The notes below the pieces were generated by a model, which was not told the DNA's origin, ran no database searches, and worked only from the letters and a program-made list of their open reading frames with translations. The position numbers were made by a program, and so were the translations under genes. A DNA stretch of 64,000 nucleotides. Source: Stenotrophomonas sp. ASS1. Its GTDB lineage: Bacteria; Pseudomonadota; Gammaproteobacteria; Xanthomonadales; Xanthomonadaceae. Shown piece after piece: positions 1-7,869 of the stretch; positions within the stretch are counted from its first letter, which is position 1, and each line of letters opens with the position of its first letter. The stretch is from assembly GCF_004346925.1 (NCBI RefSeq), contig NZ_CP031167.1, positions 1,136,001-1,200,000 on the forward strand, given 5' to 3'.

Positions 1-437
1 ACGACGAGGGGCGGATGAGCGCAGTGGTGATCCTGCTGGACGTTGATCGCTTCAAATCGATCAATGATGGTCATGGCCACGATGCGGGTGATGAAGTGCT
101 GGTACAGGTGGCGCAACTGCTGCAGCGCCATCTTCGCCGCAGCGACAGCATTTCCCGCTATGGTGGCGAGGAGTTCCTGGTGCTGCTGGCCGACGGTGAC
201 CTGGCCGCTGGCCGACAGCTGGCCGAATCGCTGCGGCTTGCGCTGCAGCAGCTGGACATCGTGGTGGCCGGCGGTACCGTGCTGCGGGTGACCGCCAGCT
301 TCGGCGTGGCCCGCGGTGCTACCGACGCCTTGGGCTGGCGGACCCTGCTGCGTGCCGCCGATGCGGCCATGTACCAGGCCAAGGCGCAGGGCCGCGACCG
401 CGTGCGGGTCGCCGGTGGTGGGCGCATTCCACGCTGA
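1..437 (+). CDS. GGDEF-domain diguanylate cyclase, 3' end only
   Basis: C-terminal part of a GGDEF domain, which condenses two GTP into cyclic di-GMP. The reading frame is open from the first base (DEGR precedes the first Met), so the gene starts outside the window and the Met codon at position 15 is internal. Visible family signatures are LLDVDRFKSINDGHGHDAGD (metal- and GTP-binding region) and the active-site RYGGEEF with an intact GGEEF loop, then the usual tail ending in AAMYQAKAQGRDRV. The active-site loop is canonical, so the domain is probably catalytic. An RxxD inhibitory site four residues before the GGEEF is not present (the stretch reads RRSDSISRYGGEEF, where RSD is one residue short). 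The sensor part that would show the input signal is not in the window. Confidence 0.93.
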   Translation, partial: DEGRMSAVVILLDVDRFKSINDGHGHDAGDEVLVQVAQLLQRHLRRSDSISRYGGEEFLVLLADGDLAAGRQLAESLRLALQQLDIVVAGGTVLRVTASFGVARGATDALGWRTLLRAADAAMYQAKAQGRDRVRVAGGGRIPR

Positions 438-509
438 AACATCATGTTCATCGCTGGCGCACGCATGGCTGCCTAGACTGGACCTTCGACCATCTGGCAG
501 GAGCGCATC

Positions 510-947
510 ATGACCGTTCGCCCCGTCGTTGCTGCAGCGCTGCTGGCCGGGATGCTGGCCGGCTGTACCTCCACTTCGTCGCAGACCGCTGCGGATGCGC
601 CACGCCACCCCTCGGTTGCCGCCGACCTGAGCCCGGTGCCGGCTTTCACCGGCGGCGGTGCGGGTTGGAGCATTGAGATCGCCTCCACCGGCCAGGGCAA
701 CCACGATGCCAGCCTCAGCGCTGACGGCCGTACCCTCAAGGGCACGCTGCGCTATCCGGGGCAGCCGGCCGATGCACCGAGCTCGCTGATCGTGCTCAAC
801 GGCGAGCTTGGCGAGCAGCCCGCCATCGTCGAGATCAAGCGTGAGTCGTGCCGCACTGCCGAAGGTGTGGACACCCTGGCCAGCGTGCAGGTGACGATGG
901 AAGGGCAGCCGCAGCGCCGCGGTTGTGGCCACCTGGCCGTGTACTGA
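510..947 (+). CDS. Putative lipoprotein of unknown function
   Basis: A 145-residue protein with a lipoprotein signal: a hydrophobic stretch from residue 5 and the lipobox LAGC, with Cys19 as the lipidated residue. The mature part begins with a Ser/Thr-rich linker. It then has a small beta-rich domain with GWSIEIASTGQ and a C-terminal pair of cysteines (RESC and RRGC) that could form a disulphide in the periplasm. This layout resembles small periplasmic COG3650/HslJ-like domains, but I cannot assign a family firmly. AGGAG lies 7 bases before the ATG, so the start is well supported. The next gene begins 14 bases after the stop and may be co-transcribed. Confidence 0.8.
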   Translation: MTVRPVVAAALLAGMLAGCTSTSSQTAADAPRHPSVAADLSPVPAFTGGGAGWSIEIASTGQGNHDASLSADGRTLKGTLRYPGQPADAPSSLIVLNGELGEQPAIVEIKRESCRTAEGVDTLASVQVTMEGQPQRRGCGHLAVY

Positions 948-961
948 TCCTGTGCGCCGTC

Positions 962-1465
962 GTGCTTGAGATTCCAACCCTGCACACCGTGCGCCTGCGG
1001 CTGCGTCCACAGCAGCTGGATGACTTCGGCGTCTATGCCGCGTTCCTGGCCTCGCCGCGTGCGCGGGGCATGGGCGGGCCGTTCGGTGAGGTGGCGGCGT
1101 GGGGGCAGTTCTGCCATGACCTCGCCAGCTGGCATCTGTTCGGCCATGGCGCGTTGATGATCGAGCGTGCCGATACGGGAGCCTGCATCGGCCAGGTCGG
1201 GATCAATCATGGCCCGCTGTTCCCGGAAAAGGAACTGGGCTGGCTGCTGTATGACGGCCATGAAGGGAAGGGCTTTGCCACTGAAGCGGCCGGTGCACTA
1301 CGCGATTGGGCGTTCGTGGTGGTGCGGCTGCCGACGCTGGTCAGCTACATGGCGCCGGACAACCTGGCATCGCAGGCCGTCGCGCGGCGCCTGGGCGGGG
1401 TGCTGGATGCGAACGCCGCGCGCAGCGATGCGGATGATCTGGTCTACCGCTACAGCACCCGGTAG
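962..1465 (+). CDS. GNAT-family N-acetyltransferase (RimJ/RimL type)
   Basis: A 167-residue acetyltransferase of the RimJ/RimL-like GNAT group, which transfers acetyl from acetyl-CoA to an amine on an unknown substrate. It starts with TLHTVRLRLRP, the usual beginning of this group. It continues with GWLLYDGHEGKGFATEAAGALRD (acetyl-CoA pyrophosphate loop region) and SYMAPDNLASQAVARRLGG near the end. I chose the GTG at 962 because the reading MLEIPTLHTVRLRLRP matches family starts. The ATG at 848 lies inside the upstream gene and adds an Arg/Gly/Pro-rich stretch unlike the family. The TAG stop codon is part of the GTAG that opens a SMAG repeat. Confidence 0.85.
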   Translation: MLEIPTLHTVRLRLRPQQLDDFGVYAAFLASPRARGMGGPFGEVAAWGQFCHDLASWHLFGHGALMIERADTGACIGQVGINHGPLFPEKELGWLLYDGHEGKGFATEAAGALRDWAFVVVRLPTLVSYMAPDNLASQAVARRLGGVLDANAARSDADDLVYRYSTR

Positions 1466-1484
1466 TGCCGGCCGCTGGCCGGCA
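1462..1484. repeat. SMAG (GTAG) palindromic repeat, single unit
   Basis: GTAGTGCCGGCCGCTGGCC type unit forming a GC-rich stem (TGCCGGCC/GGCCGGCA). The TAG of its GTAG is the stop codon of the preceding GNAT gene. Confidence 0.9.
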
Positions 1485-1593
1485 TCATCGGTGCACCCGG
1501 GGGCGTCATCTACGCATGTCAAGCCATGACCCATTGCGCGTGGCGCCCGGGCTTTGCCATCCTCCCTGCTGTTTTCCGTAGCGTGGAATCCCG

Positions 1594-2175
1594 ATGCGTC
1601 CTGTGTTCTGGCTGGCTTTGGCCCTGCTGCCCACCCTGGCGGTGGCGCAACCCGCGCGTATTGCCAAGACCAAGGCTCCGGCGCAGGATCCCTTCAGCGA
1701 GCTGTTCGATACTGCCTGCATGCAGCACATCGGTGCCCCGGCGCGGTTGCAGTCGCTGATGGAATCCAATGGGCTGTCGCCGTTGCAGCCCGCCGAAGCC
1801 GCGACGCTGTTGCAGGGGCAATCGGGCGTGGCCTGGATGGTGCCTCTGGCCAGTGGCCGCTATGCGGTGAGCTGGGCTGACGATGGCACGTGTACGGTCT
1901 ACGCCGAAAAGGCCGACGCGGCGGTCGTGCAGAAGGGATTCGCCCGGTTGGTGCAGGCCGCACCGAAGCCGTTGCAGGTGCGGTCGCTGCCAGGGCGTGG
2001 GCCGCTGTCGGCCGATCAGGTGGCCATCCAGTACGGCTGGGCCACGCCGGGGCAGGGCAAGCTGCAGGTGCGATTCCGCCTGGTCACACGGCAGGCGGCC
2101 GAAGCCGGCGTGCAGGCGATGGCCTCGGCGACGCCGGGTGAAGCGATGCTGGAGCGGGGCGCACCCGGGCCCTGA
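1594..2175 (+). CDS. Secreted protein of unknown function
   Basis: A 193-residue protein with a clear Sec signal peptide (MRPVFWLALALLPTLAVAQ, cleavage likely after AVA-Q). The mature part holds two cysteines (FDTACMQH and DGTCTVYA) that could pair in the periplasm, and repeated short blocks of hydrophobic and Gln residues (GVAWMVPL, VAIQYGWATPGQGKL). The overall pattern, with one Cys near the N-terminus followed by SWADDGTCTVYAEK, resembles the NMCC_0638-type family of small periplasmic proteins. That similarity is from memory and weak. The ribosome binding site is poor (TGGAA, 6 bases before the ATG). It stands alone between the GNAT gene and the DUF2975/XRE pair. Confidence 0.75.
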   Translation: MRPVFWLALALLPTLAVAQPARIAKTKAPAQDPFSELFDTACMQHIGAPARLQSLMESNGLSPLQPAEAATLLQGQSGVAWMVPLASGRYAVSWADDGTCTVYAEKADAAVVQKGFARLVQAAPKPLQVRSLPGRGPLSADQVAIQYGWATPGQGKLQVRFRLVTRQAAEAGVQAMASATPGEAMLERGAPGP

Positions 2176-2215
2176 CAGGAGCCACGCCTGCGGTTCAGCC
2201 TTTCACGCAGCGTGT

Positions 2216-2238
2216 GATATATCGTTTATCGATAAATC
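2216..2238. promoter_or_regulatory. Candidate operator before the DUF2975/XRE pair
   Basis: AT-rich patch in GC-rich surroundings containing the perfect palindrome TTTATCGATAAA (2225-2236), with TATCG repeated in inverted order around it. It lies about 45 bases before the TTG start of the DUF2975 gene. A plausible binding site for the downstream XRE regulator; this is inference. Confidence 0.45.
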
Positions 2239-2279
2239 CATCCCGGGGGCGGCGAGTCCACCCCAACACCGGAGGCCGC

Positions 2280-2828
2280 TTGACCGCTCGTCCCGCCCGC
2301 GCCAGACCCGCGCGAGGCCTGTTTGCCCTGGCCCAGGCCGCCGTACAGGCCGTCCGGGCGATGTGCTGGCTGGGCATCTTGGCCGCACTGCTGGCGGTGC
2401 CGCTGGTCGCCCACGACCGCCGCTGGCTGCTCGACAGCGTGCATGACGCCGAGGCCGCTGCCGCGCACGGCAATGATCTGTTCCTGCACTTCTGCCTGGG
2501 CCTGGGCGCGATCATCGCGCTGCTGGTGCTGTGCCTGCTGTTTCTGCGCCATCTGCTGAGGCTGCTGAAGTCGGCGGCGCGCGAGCGGCCGTTCACCCAC
2601 GCCAATGCACGGCGCCTGCAGCGCATGGCCTGGCTGATGCTGGCAATGGAACTGCTGTCGATCCTGATCGGTGCCTATTCGGCCTGGATGGGCCCGGATT
2701 TCACCTGGATGGAGGTCGGCGGTGGCATGTCGATCACTGGCCTGGTGGCCGTGCTGATGCTGTTCGTGCTGGCGCGCGTCTTCGCCGTGGGCGCAGCGAT
2801 GCGCGACGACCTCGACGGTGTCATCTGA
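2280..2828 (+). CDS. DUF2975 family membrane protein
   Basis: A 182-residue integral membrane protein with four hydrophobic helices, at roughly residues 20-38 (MCWLGILAALLAVPLVAH), 60-90, 115-135 and 150-170. DUF2975 proteins have this four-helix layout and are almost always encoded next to a small YozG-like XRE regulator, as here. Their biochemical role is unknown. I place the start at a TTG (2280-2282) because GGAGG lies 5 bases before it. The earlier in-frame ATG at 2214 lies inside the AT-rich promoter patch and has no ribosome binding site. The stop overlaps the next start in TGATG, so the two are translationally coupled. Confidence 0.82.
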   Translation: MTARPARARPARGLFALAQAAVQAVRAMCWLGILAALLAVPLVAHDRRWLLDSVHDAEAAAAHGNDLFLHFCLGLGAIIALLVLCLLFLRHLLRLLKSAARERPFTHANARRLQRMAWLMLAMELLSILIGAYSAWMGPDFTWMEVGGGMSITGLVAVLMLFVLARVFAVGAAMRDDLDGVI

Positions 2829-3052
2829 TGGCGATCGTCATCACCCTGGACCGCATGCTGCAGGAACGCGGCATGACCCTGTCCGAGCTGGCCGGGCGCA
2901 TCGACATCACCCTGGCCAATCTGTCGATCCTGAAGACCGGCAAGGCGCGCGCCATCCGCTTTTCCACCCTTGATGCGATCTGCCGCGAGCTGCAGTGCAC
3001 GCCCGGCGACCTGCTCGGGCACGACCCGGCGCAGGCACAGGACGCTGACTGA
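2828..3052 (+). CDS. YozG-like XRE-family transcriptional regulator
   Basis: A 74-residue protein that is almost entirely a Cro/C1-type helix-turn-helix (LDRMLQERGMTLSELAGRID, with ITLANLSILKTGKARAIRF as the recognition region), ending in TLDAICRELQCTPGDLLGH. This matches the YozG/YozJ-like HTH_26 group that partners DUF2975 membrane proteins. The start codon overlaps the stop of the DUF2975 gene by one base. It probably represses its own operon through the AT-rich palindrome around 2225-2236, with the membrane protein possibly modulating it. That model is inference from the pairing. Confidence 0.9.
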   Translation: MAIVITLDRMLQERGMTLSELAGRIDITLANLSILKTGKARAIRFSTLDAICRELQCTPGDLLGHDPAQAQDAD

Positions 3053-3095
3053 GCGGTCGCTCTTTTCCCTTACCTACTGACGAAACGGACCTGAA

Positions 3096-4634
3096 ATGGA
3101 ATGGTTGGCTGACCCCTCGATCTGGATGGGCCTTGCAACCCTGGTCGTGCTGGAGATCGTTCTCGGCATCGACAACCTGGTGTTCATCGCGATCCTTGCC
3201 GACAAGCTACCGCCGCACCAGCGTGACCGCGCGCGGGTAATCGGCCTGGCGCTGGCCTTGCTGATGCGGCTGGTGCTGCTGGCGGCGTTGGCGTGGATCA
3301 TGAAACTGACCGAGCCGCTGCTGACGCTGTTCGACCACAGCTTCTCCGGGCGTGACCTGATCCTGCTGGGCGGTGGTCTGTTCCTGCTGTTCAAGGGCAC
3401 GATGGAACTGCACGAGCGGCTGGAGGGCCGCGAGCATCACGAGGATGGCAAGAAGGTCTACGCCAGCTTCGCGATGGTGGTGGCTCAGATCGTGGTGCTC
3501 GACGCGGTGTTCTCGCTGGACTCGGTGATCACCGCGGTCGGCATGGTCGACAACCTGGGCGTGATGTACGCCGCGGTGACCATCGCGATGGTGCTGATGC
3601 TGGTGGCCAGCAAGCCGCTGACCCGCTTCGTGAACAAGCATCCCACGGTGGTGGTGCTGTGCCTGGGCTTCCTGTTGATGATCGGTTTCAGCCTGGTGGC
3701 CGAAGGCCTGGGCTACAAGATCCCGAAGGGTTATCTGTACGCGGCGATCGCCTTCTCGATCCTGGTTGAAGCCTTCAACCAGTGGGTGCGCTTCAATCGC
3801 GAGCGCAACGAGCGTCGCCAGCCATTCCGTCAACGTACTGCCGACGCCGTACTGAGGATGCTCGGCGCGCGGCCGGCCAACGGCCATCACGACGAAGAGG
3901 CCAGCGAGCAGGTGGATGCTGAAGAGCGCCTGCAGCCGGCCGAGCACGAGATGATCCGCAGCGTGCTGGGCCTGGCTGATCGCCCGGTGTCGAGCGTGAT
4001 GACCGTGCGTGCCGACGTGCAGTGGATTGACCTGGCACGTGGGCAGGAGGATGTGGTGGCACGCCTGGTGGCATCGCCGCACACCCGCCTGCTGGTGGGT
4101 GATGGCGACCTGGACAGCCTGCGCGGCGTGGTGCAGAGCCGCGACCTTCTGGCCGACCTGCTGCAGGGCAGGCCGCTGCAGCTGGAAGGCAACCTGCGCG
4201 AGCCGCAGTACGTGCTGTCCAGCGCCAGCGCACTGCAGGCGCTGGAACTGATCCGCCAGCACCCGGTGCCGTTGGCGGTAGCGGTGGACGAGTACGGCAG
4301 TGTGGAAGGTCTGGTGACCGCCAACGATCTGCTGGCGGCCATTGCCGGTGACCTGGTCGACACCCAGGACGAGCGCTATGGCGTGGAGGCGCAGGGCGAG
4401 AACCAGTGGGAGGCCGACGGTGCGCTGACCCTGGACGACCTGCAGCGCCTGGCCGGCGTGTCGCTGCCGCGCAGTGCCGACTACATGACCATCTCCGGAC
4501 TGGTACTGGAGCAGTTGGGTCGCCTGCCGGACATCGGTGACACGGTGGAGATTGCGGATGTACGCATCACCGTACTGGCAATGGAGAAGCGTCGCATCGC
4601 CCGCCTGCGGGTGGAGCGCATCGGGCTTTCGTAG
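3096..4634 (+). CDS. yoaE: TerC/CBS/CorC-domain membrane protein (YoaE type)
   Basis: A 512-residue inner-membrane protein. Residues 1-240 form a TerC-type domain of seven helices with the conserved acidic signatures EIVLGIDN and [17 protein letters not shown]. There follows an acidic linker ([20 protein letters not shown]), a pair of CBS domains at about 290-410 ([36 protein letters not shown]) and a C-terminal CorC/HlyC transporter-associated domain (about 425-510). This order equals E. coli YoaE (518 residues). TerC proteins are linked to metal efflux, notably Mn2+, often at the secretion step. The substrate is not shown by the sequence. Its TAG stop is the TAG of a SMAG GTAG. Confidence 0.9.
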   Translation: MEWLADPSIWMGLATLVVLEIVLGIDNLVFIAILADKLPPHQRDRARVIGLALALLMRLVLLAALAWIMKLTEPLLTLFDHSFSGRDLILLGGGLFLLFKGTMELHERLEGREHHEDGKKVYASFAMVVAQIVVLDAVFSLDSVITAVGMVDNLGVMYAAVTIAMVLMLVASKPLTRFVNKHPTVVVLCLGFLLMIGFSLVAEGLGYKIPKGYLYAAIAFSILVEAFNQWVRFNRERNERRQPFRQRTADAVLRMLGARPANGHHDEEASEQVDAEERLQPAEHEMIRSVLGLADRPVSSVMTVRADVQWIDLARGQEDVVARLVASPHTRLLVGDGDLDSLRGVVQSRDLLADLLQGRPLQLEGNLREPQYVLSSASALQALELIRQHPVPLAVAVDEYGSVEGLVTANDLLAAIAGDLVDTQDERYGVEAQGENQWEADGALTLDDLQRLAGVSLPRSADYMTISGLVLEQLGRLPDIGDTVEIADVRITVLAMEKRRIARLRVERIGLS

Positions 4635-4718
4635 AGTCGAGCCTGCTCGACTGGCCCTCTGTAGAGTCGAGCCATGCTCGACTGCTTCCTGAGCAGCCGG
4701 GTACGGGCCCGGCTCTAC
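4631..4718. repeat. Cluster of three SMAG-type (GTAG) units
   Basis: Two direct copies of the GTAGAGTCGAGC..GCTCGACT subtype start at 4631 and 4661. A third, inverted unit with a different stem (AGCCGGG/CCCGGCT) ends in CTAC at 4718. The first unit provides the stop codon of the yoaE-like gene. The cluster fills nearly the whole gap to the metallophosphoesterase gene. Confidence 0.88.
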
Positions 4719-4767
4719 ACAACACTGCCGGCAACCGTCACCATGGCGGGCCCGCTTTCTTTCCAGG

Positions 4768-5904
4768 ATGGTTGCAGTGCTGAGTACGATCGGTTTGTTG
4801 ATGGGCCTGTATGTGGCCTGGCGCCTGTTCTGGCCACTGCGCATGCCCATCTGGATGAAGGTTGTGCTGTCGCTGCTGCTGGTGAGCGTTGCCGTGCAGC
4901 TGCGGATCGTCGCCATGTTCTGGGGCACGATGGCCTCGCCGGAAATCCCGAAGCTGGCCATCGCCTCGTTGGCCACGGGTTCGACTGCCGTACTGCTGCT
5001 GGCGCTGTTCCTGCTAGTGCTGGACGCGGGCCTGTTGGTGTCGCGCATCCTGCGCAGGCCACGTGCTGTATCGGCGTTGCGCGCGCCGAAGCTGCGCCCG
5101 GCGGCGGGTGTGCTGGCGCTGCTGGTCAGCGCCTATGGCGTCAGCCAGGGAATGGCGGTGCCCAAGCCCAGGCACATCGAGGTGAGCATCGCCGGGTTGC
5201 CGGCCGGGTTCGACGGCTATCGCGTGCTGCAGCTGACCGACATCCATGCCAGCCGCCTGCTGACCGGCGACTGGGTGCGCAGGGTGGTGGAGGAGAGCAA
5301 CGCACTGAAGCCGGACCTGATCGTGATCACTGGCGATCTGATCGACGGCAGTGTCGAGGCCCGTCGCGACGACGCGCGTCCGTTGGCCGACCTGCAGGCG
5401 CCGGATGGCGTCATTGCCATCACCGGCAATCACGAGTACTACGCGCAGTACCAGGAGTGGATGCAGGCGTTCCGCGCACTGCACATGCAGGTGCTGGAGA
5501 ACAGCCACCTGCAGGTGCGGCGCGGCGATGCGGCGCTGACCATCGCCGGTGTCACCGATCCGGTGGCCGCACGCTACGGTCTGCCGCTGCCGGACCTGGA
5601 GGCCGCGCTGGCCGGTGCTGATCCGGGCGCGCCGGTGATCCTGCTCGACCATCGCCCGCGCAACGCACGCGAGGCGGCCGCGCGTGGGGTAAAGCTGCAG
5701 TTGTCCGGGCATACACATGGCGGCCAGATCATCGGCATGGACCAGCTGGTGAAGCGCGCCAATGGCGGTTTTGTGTCCGGCCGCTACGAGGTGGATGGCA
5801 TGACACTGTACGTGAGCAATGGCGCCGGCCTGTGGGCCGGTTTCCCGGCACGCATCGGCGTTCCTTCGGAGATCACCCTGATCACCCTGCGCCGCGCCCC
5901 GTGA
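4768..5904 (+). CDS. Membrane-anchored metallophosphoesterase (YkuE/YaeI-like)
   Basis: A 378-residue protein. The first ~125 residues hold four hydrophobic helices, after which a calcineurin-like phosphoesterase domain begins at GFDGYRVLQLTDIHASRL. The dinuclear-metal motifs are complete and in order: D-x-H in LTDIHA, GDLIDG, GNHEYY, the late HRPRNA, and SGHTHGGQI. Relatives hydrolyse phosphodiesters or UDP-sugar/lipid pyrophosphates. The true substrate is unknown. The start at 4768 has a close, weak ribosome site (CCAGG), and a GTG three codons later is an alternative. It is a single gene with a SMAG cluster before it and a different inverted repeat after it. Confidence 0.88.
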   Translation: MVAVLSTIGLLMGLYVAWRLFWPLRMPIWMKVVLSLLLVSVAVQLRIVAMFWGTMASPEIPKLAIASLATGSTAVLLLALFLLVLDAGLLVSRILRRPRAVSALRAPKLRPAAGVLALLVSAYGVSQGMAVPKPRHIEVSIAGLPAGFDGYRVLQLTDIHASRLLTGDWVRRVVEESNALKPDLIVITGDLIDGSVEARRDDARPLADLQAPDGVIAITGNHEYYAQYQEWMQAFRALHMQVLENSHLQVRRGDAALTIAGVTDPVAARYGLPLPDLEAALAGADPGAPVILLDHRPRNAREAAARGVKLQLSGHTHGGQIIGMDQLVKRANGGFVSGRYEVDGMTLYVSNGAGLWAGFPARIGVPSEITLITLRRAP

Positions 5905-5912
5905 CCTGAAGT

Positions 5913-5953
5913 GGGGTCAGAGCCCTTTGCCTGCGGGAAATGGATCTGACCCC
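5913..5953. repeat. GGGGTCAGA-type inverted repeat, copy 1
   Basis: Imperfect palindrome with outer arms GGGGTCAG / CTGACCCC and inner CCCTTTGC, 9 bases after the stop of the phosphoesterase gene. Related copies occur at 6397-6437 and 13786-13825, all right after a gene end. Confidence 0.8.
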
Positions 5954-5976
5954 TGACAAACCAAATGGAAGGAACC

Positions 5977-6381
5977 ATGTCCCATCCCCGCGCACCCATG
6001 GAACGTCTTATCCGCGCCAATGCGGACGAGATCAATCGGCTGCGCCAAGCCATCCGCGAAGCCGCTGGCGCGTGCTGGCGTGGCCCGGAAGCAATGCAGC
6101 GGCACGTGGCAGCCTGCGCGGAATACAACCAGCGCTATGAACAGCTTGCTTTCCCGGGGGGCTACGCCAACGCGCTGAAGCAACTTGCCGAACGCGATCC
6201 AGATACGGTGGATGTCGTGCTGACCTTCCTTGAGGTGCGCCCGTACTTCTTCCGTTCCGGATATATGTGGAAGACGCTGCTGAAGCGCGTGCAGCGGGCA
6301 CCGATGGGTGTGAAGCAGCAGGCCCGGATGCAGAAGATCCTCGATGCCTACGCTGCCTATCGCGCCACACGTGACGGCTGA
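5977..6381 (+). CDS. Hypothetical cytoplasmic protein
   Basis: About 134 residues, soluble, rich in charged residues and predicted mostly helical (MERLIRANADEINRLRQAIREAAG; LKRVQRAPMGVKQQARMQKILDAYAAYR). No signal peptide, membrane segment or known motif is visible. I prefer the ATG at 5977 because GGAAGGA stands just before it. An in-frame ATG at 5965 lies upstream of that ribosome site. The gene is flanked on both sides by copies of the GGGGTCAGA-type inverted repeat, so it could have arrived as a small insertion, but its base composition is only slightly less GC-rich than its neighbours. Confidence 0.65.
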   Translation: MSHPRAPMERLIRANADEINRLRQAIREAAGACWRGPEAMQRHVAACAEYNQRYEQLAFPGGYANALKQLAERDPDTVDVVLTFLEVRPYFFRSGYMWKTLLKRVQRAPMGVKQQARMQKILDAYAAYRATRDG

Positions 6382-6396
6382 TGGGGACGACATGAT

Positions 6397-6437
6397 GGGG
6401 TCAGATCCCTTCGCCTTTGGCAAAGGGATCTGACCCC
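6397..6437. repeat. GGGGTCAGA-type inverted repeat, copy 2
   Basis: Near-perfect inverted repeat: GGGGTCAGATCCCTT ... AAGGGATCTGACCCC with a 10-base centre. It sits between two convergent genes and can form a strong hairpin in either transcript, so it may act as a shared terminator. Confidence 0.85.
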
Positions 6438-6444
6438 CGGCCCG

Positions 6445-7083
6445 TCAGGCCGCTCGCAGCGGCGGCCGCGCATGCGCACTTCGACGCAGCGCTTGCGCCC
6501 GCTTGGCGATCCAGCGCACCACGAAGGCGGTGAACAGCAGCGCCGACGGCACCGCATACCAGAAGTTGCCCGGCACGCGCTTGAAGTACGAGTAGGTGAA
6601 AACCGCCGCGATGATCCACATGCCGGTGACGTGCAGGCGACGCCAGGCCGTGGGTCCCATGCGCCGGGCGAGCCCCCGATGCGAGGTGATGGCCAGCGCC
6701 AGGATGGCGATGTAGCCCACCGTGCCCGGGAGGTTGGCCAGCGCTGAGCGTGCTGGCCAGAATGCCGGGTTGAGGATGCCGAAACTGGTGATGGCGATGG
6801 CATGCAGCAGGTGCGAGAACGCGAAGGACAGGCCGATGATGCGCCGTTCGCGCAGCAGGAACCGGGTGAACGGGCTGGGCAGCAGGCTGGCGAACGACGA
6901 TGCCGTGAACGCTGCCAGGAACAACAGGAACGATGTGCGTGCAGTGACCCGGATCGCGGCTCGGCTGCCTTCGGCCGCATCGGGATACAGGGCGAAGGCC
7001 GCCAGCGCGAAGGCGATCAGGACCACCGCCACGGACACGAACAGGCGCCAGCCGTGCAGGAAGGGAGTATTGGATGCAGCCAT
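6445..7083 (-). CDS. Ferric-reductase-like transmembrane protein
   Basis: A 212-residue membrane protein with six hydrophobic helices and the histidine pattern of the ferric-reductase-like/MsrQ cytochrome b fold. His residues in FSHLLHAIAI, ITSHRGLARR and WRRLHVTGMW are candidates for haem b ligands. It should pass electrons across the inner membrane, as MsrQ does for MsrP, but no MsrP-like partner is adjacent. A GAGGT lies 6 bases before the ATG. It is the last gene of the minus-strand run DoxX, EF-hand precursor, DUF692, DUF2063, separated from the DUF2063 gene by 51 bases that hold a SMAG unit. A redox role in metal handling by this locus is inference. Confidence 0.85.
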   Translation of the reverse strand: MAASNTPFLHGWRLFVSVAVVLIAFALAAFALYPDAAEGSRAAIRVTARTSFLLFLAAFTASSFASLLPSPFTRFLLRERRIIGLSFAFSHLLHAIAITSFGILNPAFWPARSALANLPGTVGYIAILALAITSHRGLARRMGPTAWRRLHVTGMWIIAAVFTYSYFKRVPGNFWYAVPSALLFTAFVVRWIAKRAQALRRSAHARPPLRAA

Positions 7084-7108
7084 GGTGAGACCTCGAAGTA
7101 GGGGGGCG

Positions 7109-7131
7109 GTAGTGCCGGCCGCTGGCCGGCA
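7109..7131. repeat. SMAG (GTAG) repeat, single unit
   Basis: GTAGTGCCGGCCGCTGGCC subtype lying between the DUF2063 gene and the ferric-reductase-like gene, inside the likely operon. Confidence 0.9.
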
Positions 7132-7134
7132 ATC

Positions 7135-7869
7135 TCAGAAAGCAGGCAATGCGACCAGCACGCCCGCCGCGCACAGCTCGCCCAGAACAGGCACGCAGGC
7201 AATGCGCAATGCGTCCGCTGCCTCGCCATGTGTTTCGGACAGCAGCTGCAGTGCTTCATCCACCGACGCGCTGTCGTCACCGAACACCGACAGCAGCGCG
7301 TAGGCCGGCGGTGACAGTTCCTCGGTCTGCAGGCTGAAATCGGCGAGGCGCTGGATCACCAGCAGCGTGGGAGCCGTGCTCAACACCGGCTCCAGCGCCC
7401 CGTCCTCATGTACTGGCCACTGGTAGCCAAGCACCCGCACCAACGGCGAAACCGCCAGCACATCATTGCCTACGGGAGCGCGCTGCAGCGGCCGCCCGCC
7501 GTCACGCGTTTCAATGTGCAGCGACTGCTGCGTGCTCTCGTAGTGCGCCAGTTCTGCTGCCCAGCCCGGCAGTGCCAGCGTGTCCTGCACTGCCAGCCAG
7601 GCCGCGAACTCGCCGGCGATCCGTGGGAACAACGGGGTGTGACAGATGTGGCTGGCGTAGTAGTGCTCCACGATGTCGCGCCAGCGCGACGTGCCCAACT
7701 GTTGCTGCAGTCGCGGCAGGCTGCTGGCCAGCAGGGTGTCCAAGCTGTCGATGCACAGGCGGCGGTAGACCGCCATCCGCCGCGCCTCGATGCCATCGGG
7801 TGCGGTCTTTGCAGGGTCGCGCACATGATCGGCCCAGCGCCGTTGCAGGGTCGCCAGCGACTCAGCCAT
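7135..7869 (-). CDS. DUF2063 partner protein of the MNIO enzyme (BufC/HvfC-like)
   Basis: A 244-residue protein with the N-terminal DUF2063 domain ([15 protein letters not shown], then [27 protein letters not shown]), formerly called a putative DNA-binding domain. It is now known as the recognition partner of DUF692 enzymes in RiPP systems. In characterised cases (BufC, HvfC, MbnC-like) it binds the precursor leader and presents it to the iron enzyme. The start at 7869 overlaps the end of the DUF692 gene by 8 bases (ATGGCTGA), a sign of coupled synthesis of the two subunits. I chose this start over an open extension upstream because that extension lies wholly inside the DUF692 gene. Confidence 0.9.
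   Translation of the reverse strand: MAESLATLQRRWADHVRDPAKTAPDGIEARRMAVYRRLCIDSLDTLLASSLPRLQQQLGTSRWRDIVEHYYASHICHTPLFPRIAGEFAAWLAVQDTLALPGWAAELAHYESTQQSLHIETRDGGRPLQRAPVGNDVLAVSPLVRVLGYQWPVHEDGALEPVLSTAPTLLVIQRLADFSLQTEELSPPAYALLSVFGDDSASVDEALQLLSETHGEAADALRIACVPVLGELCAAGVLVALPAF

Noticed and set aside
848-961. Longer N-terminus for the first GNAT protein from the ATG at 848
   Set aside because: It would overlap the lipoprotein gene by 100 bases and add Arg/Gly/Pro-rich residues unlike the family; the GTG at 962 fits better.
3207-5048. Long minus-strand frame opposite the yoaE-like gene
   Set aside because: It spans a repeat cluster and two plus-strand genes with intact domains; the translation is Gln/His-rich.
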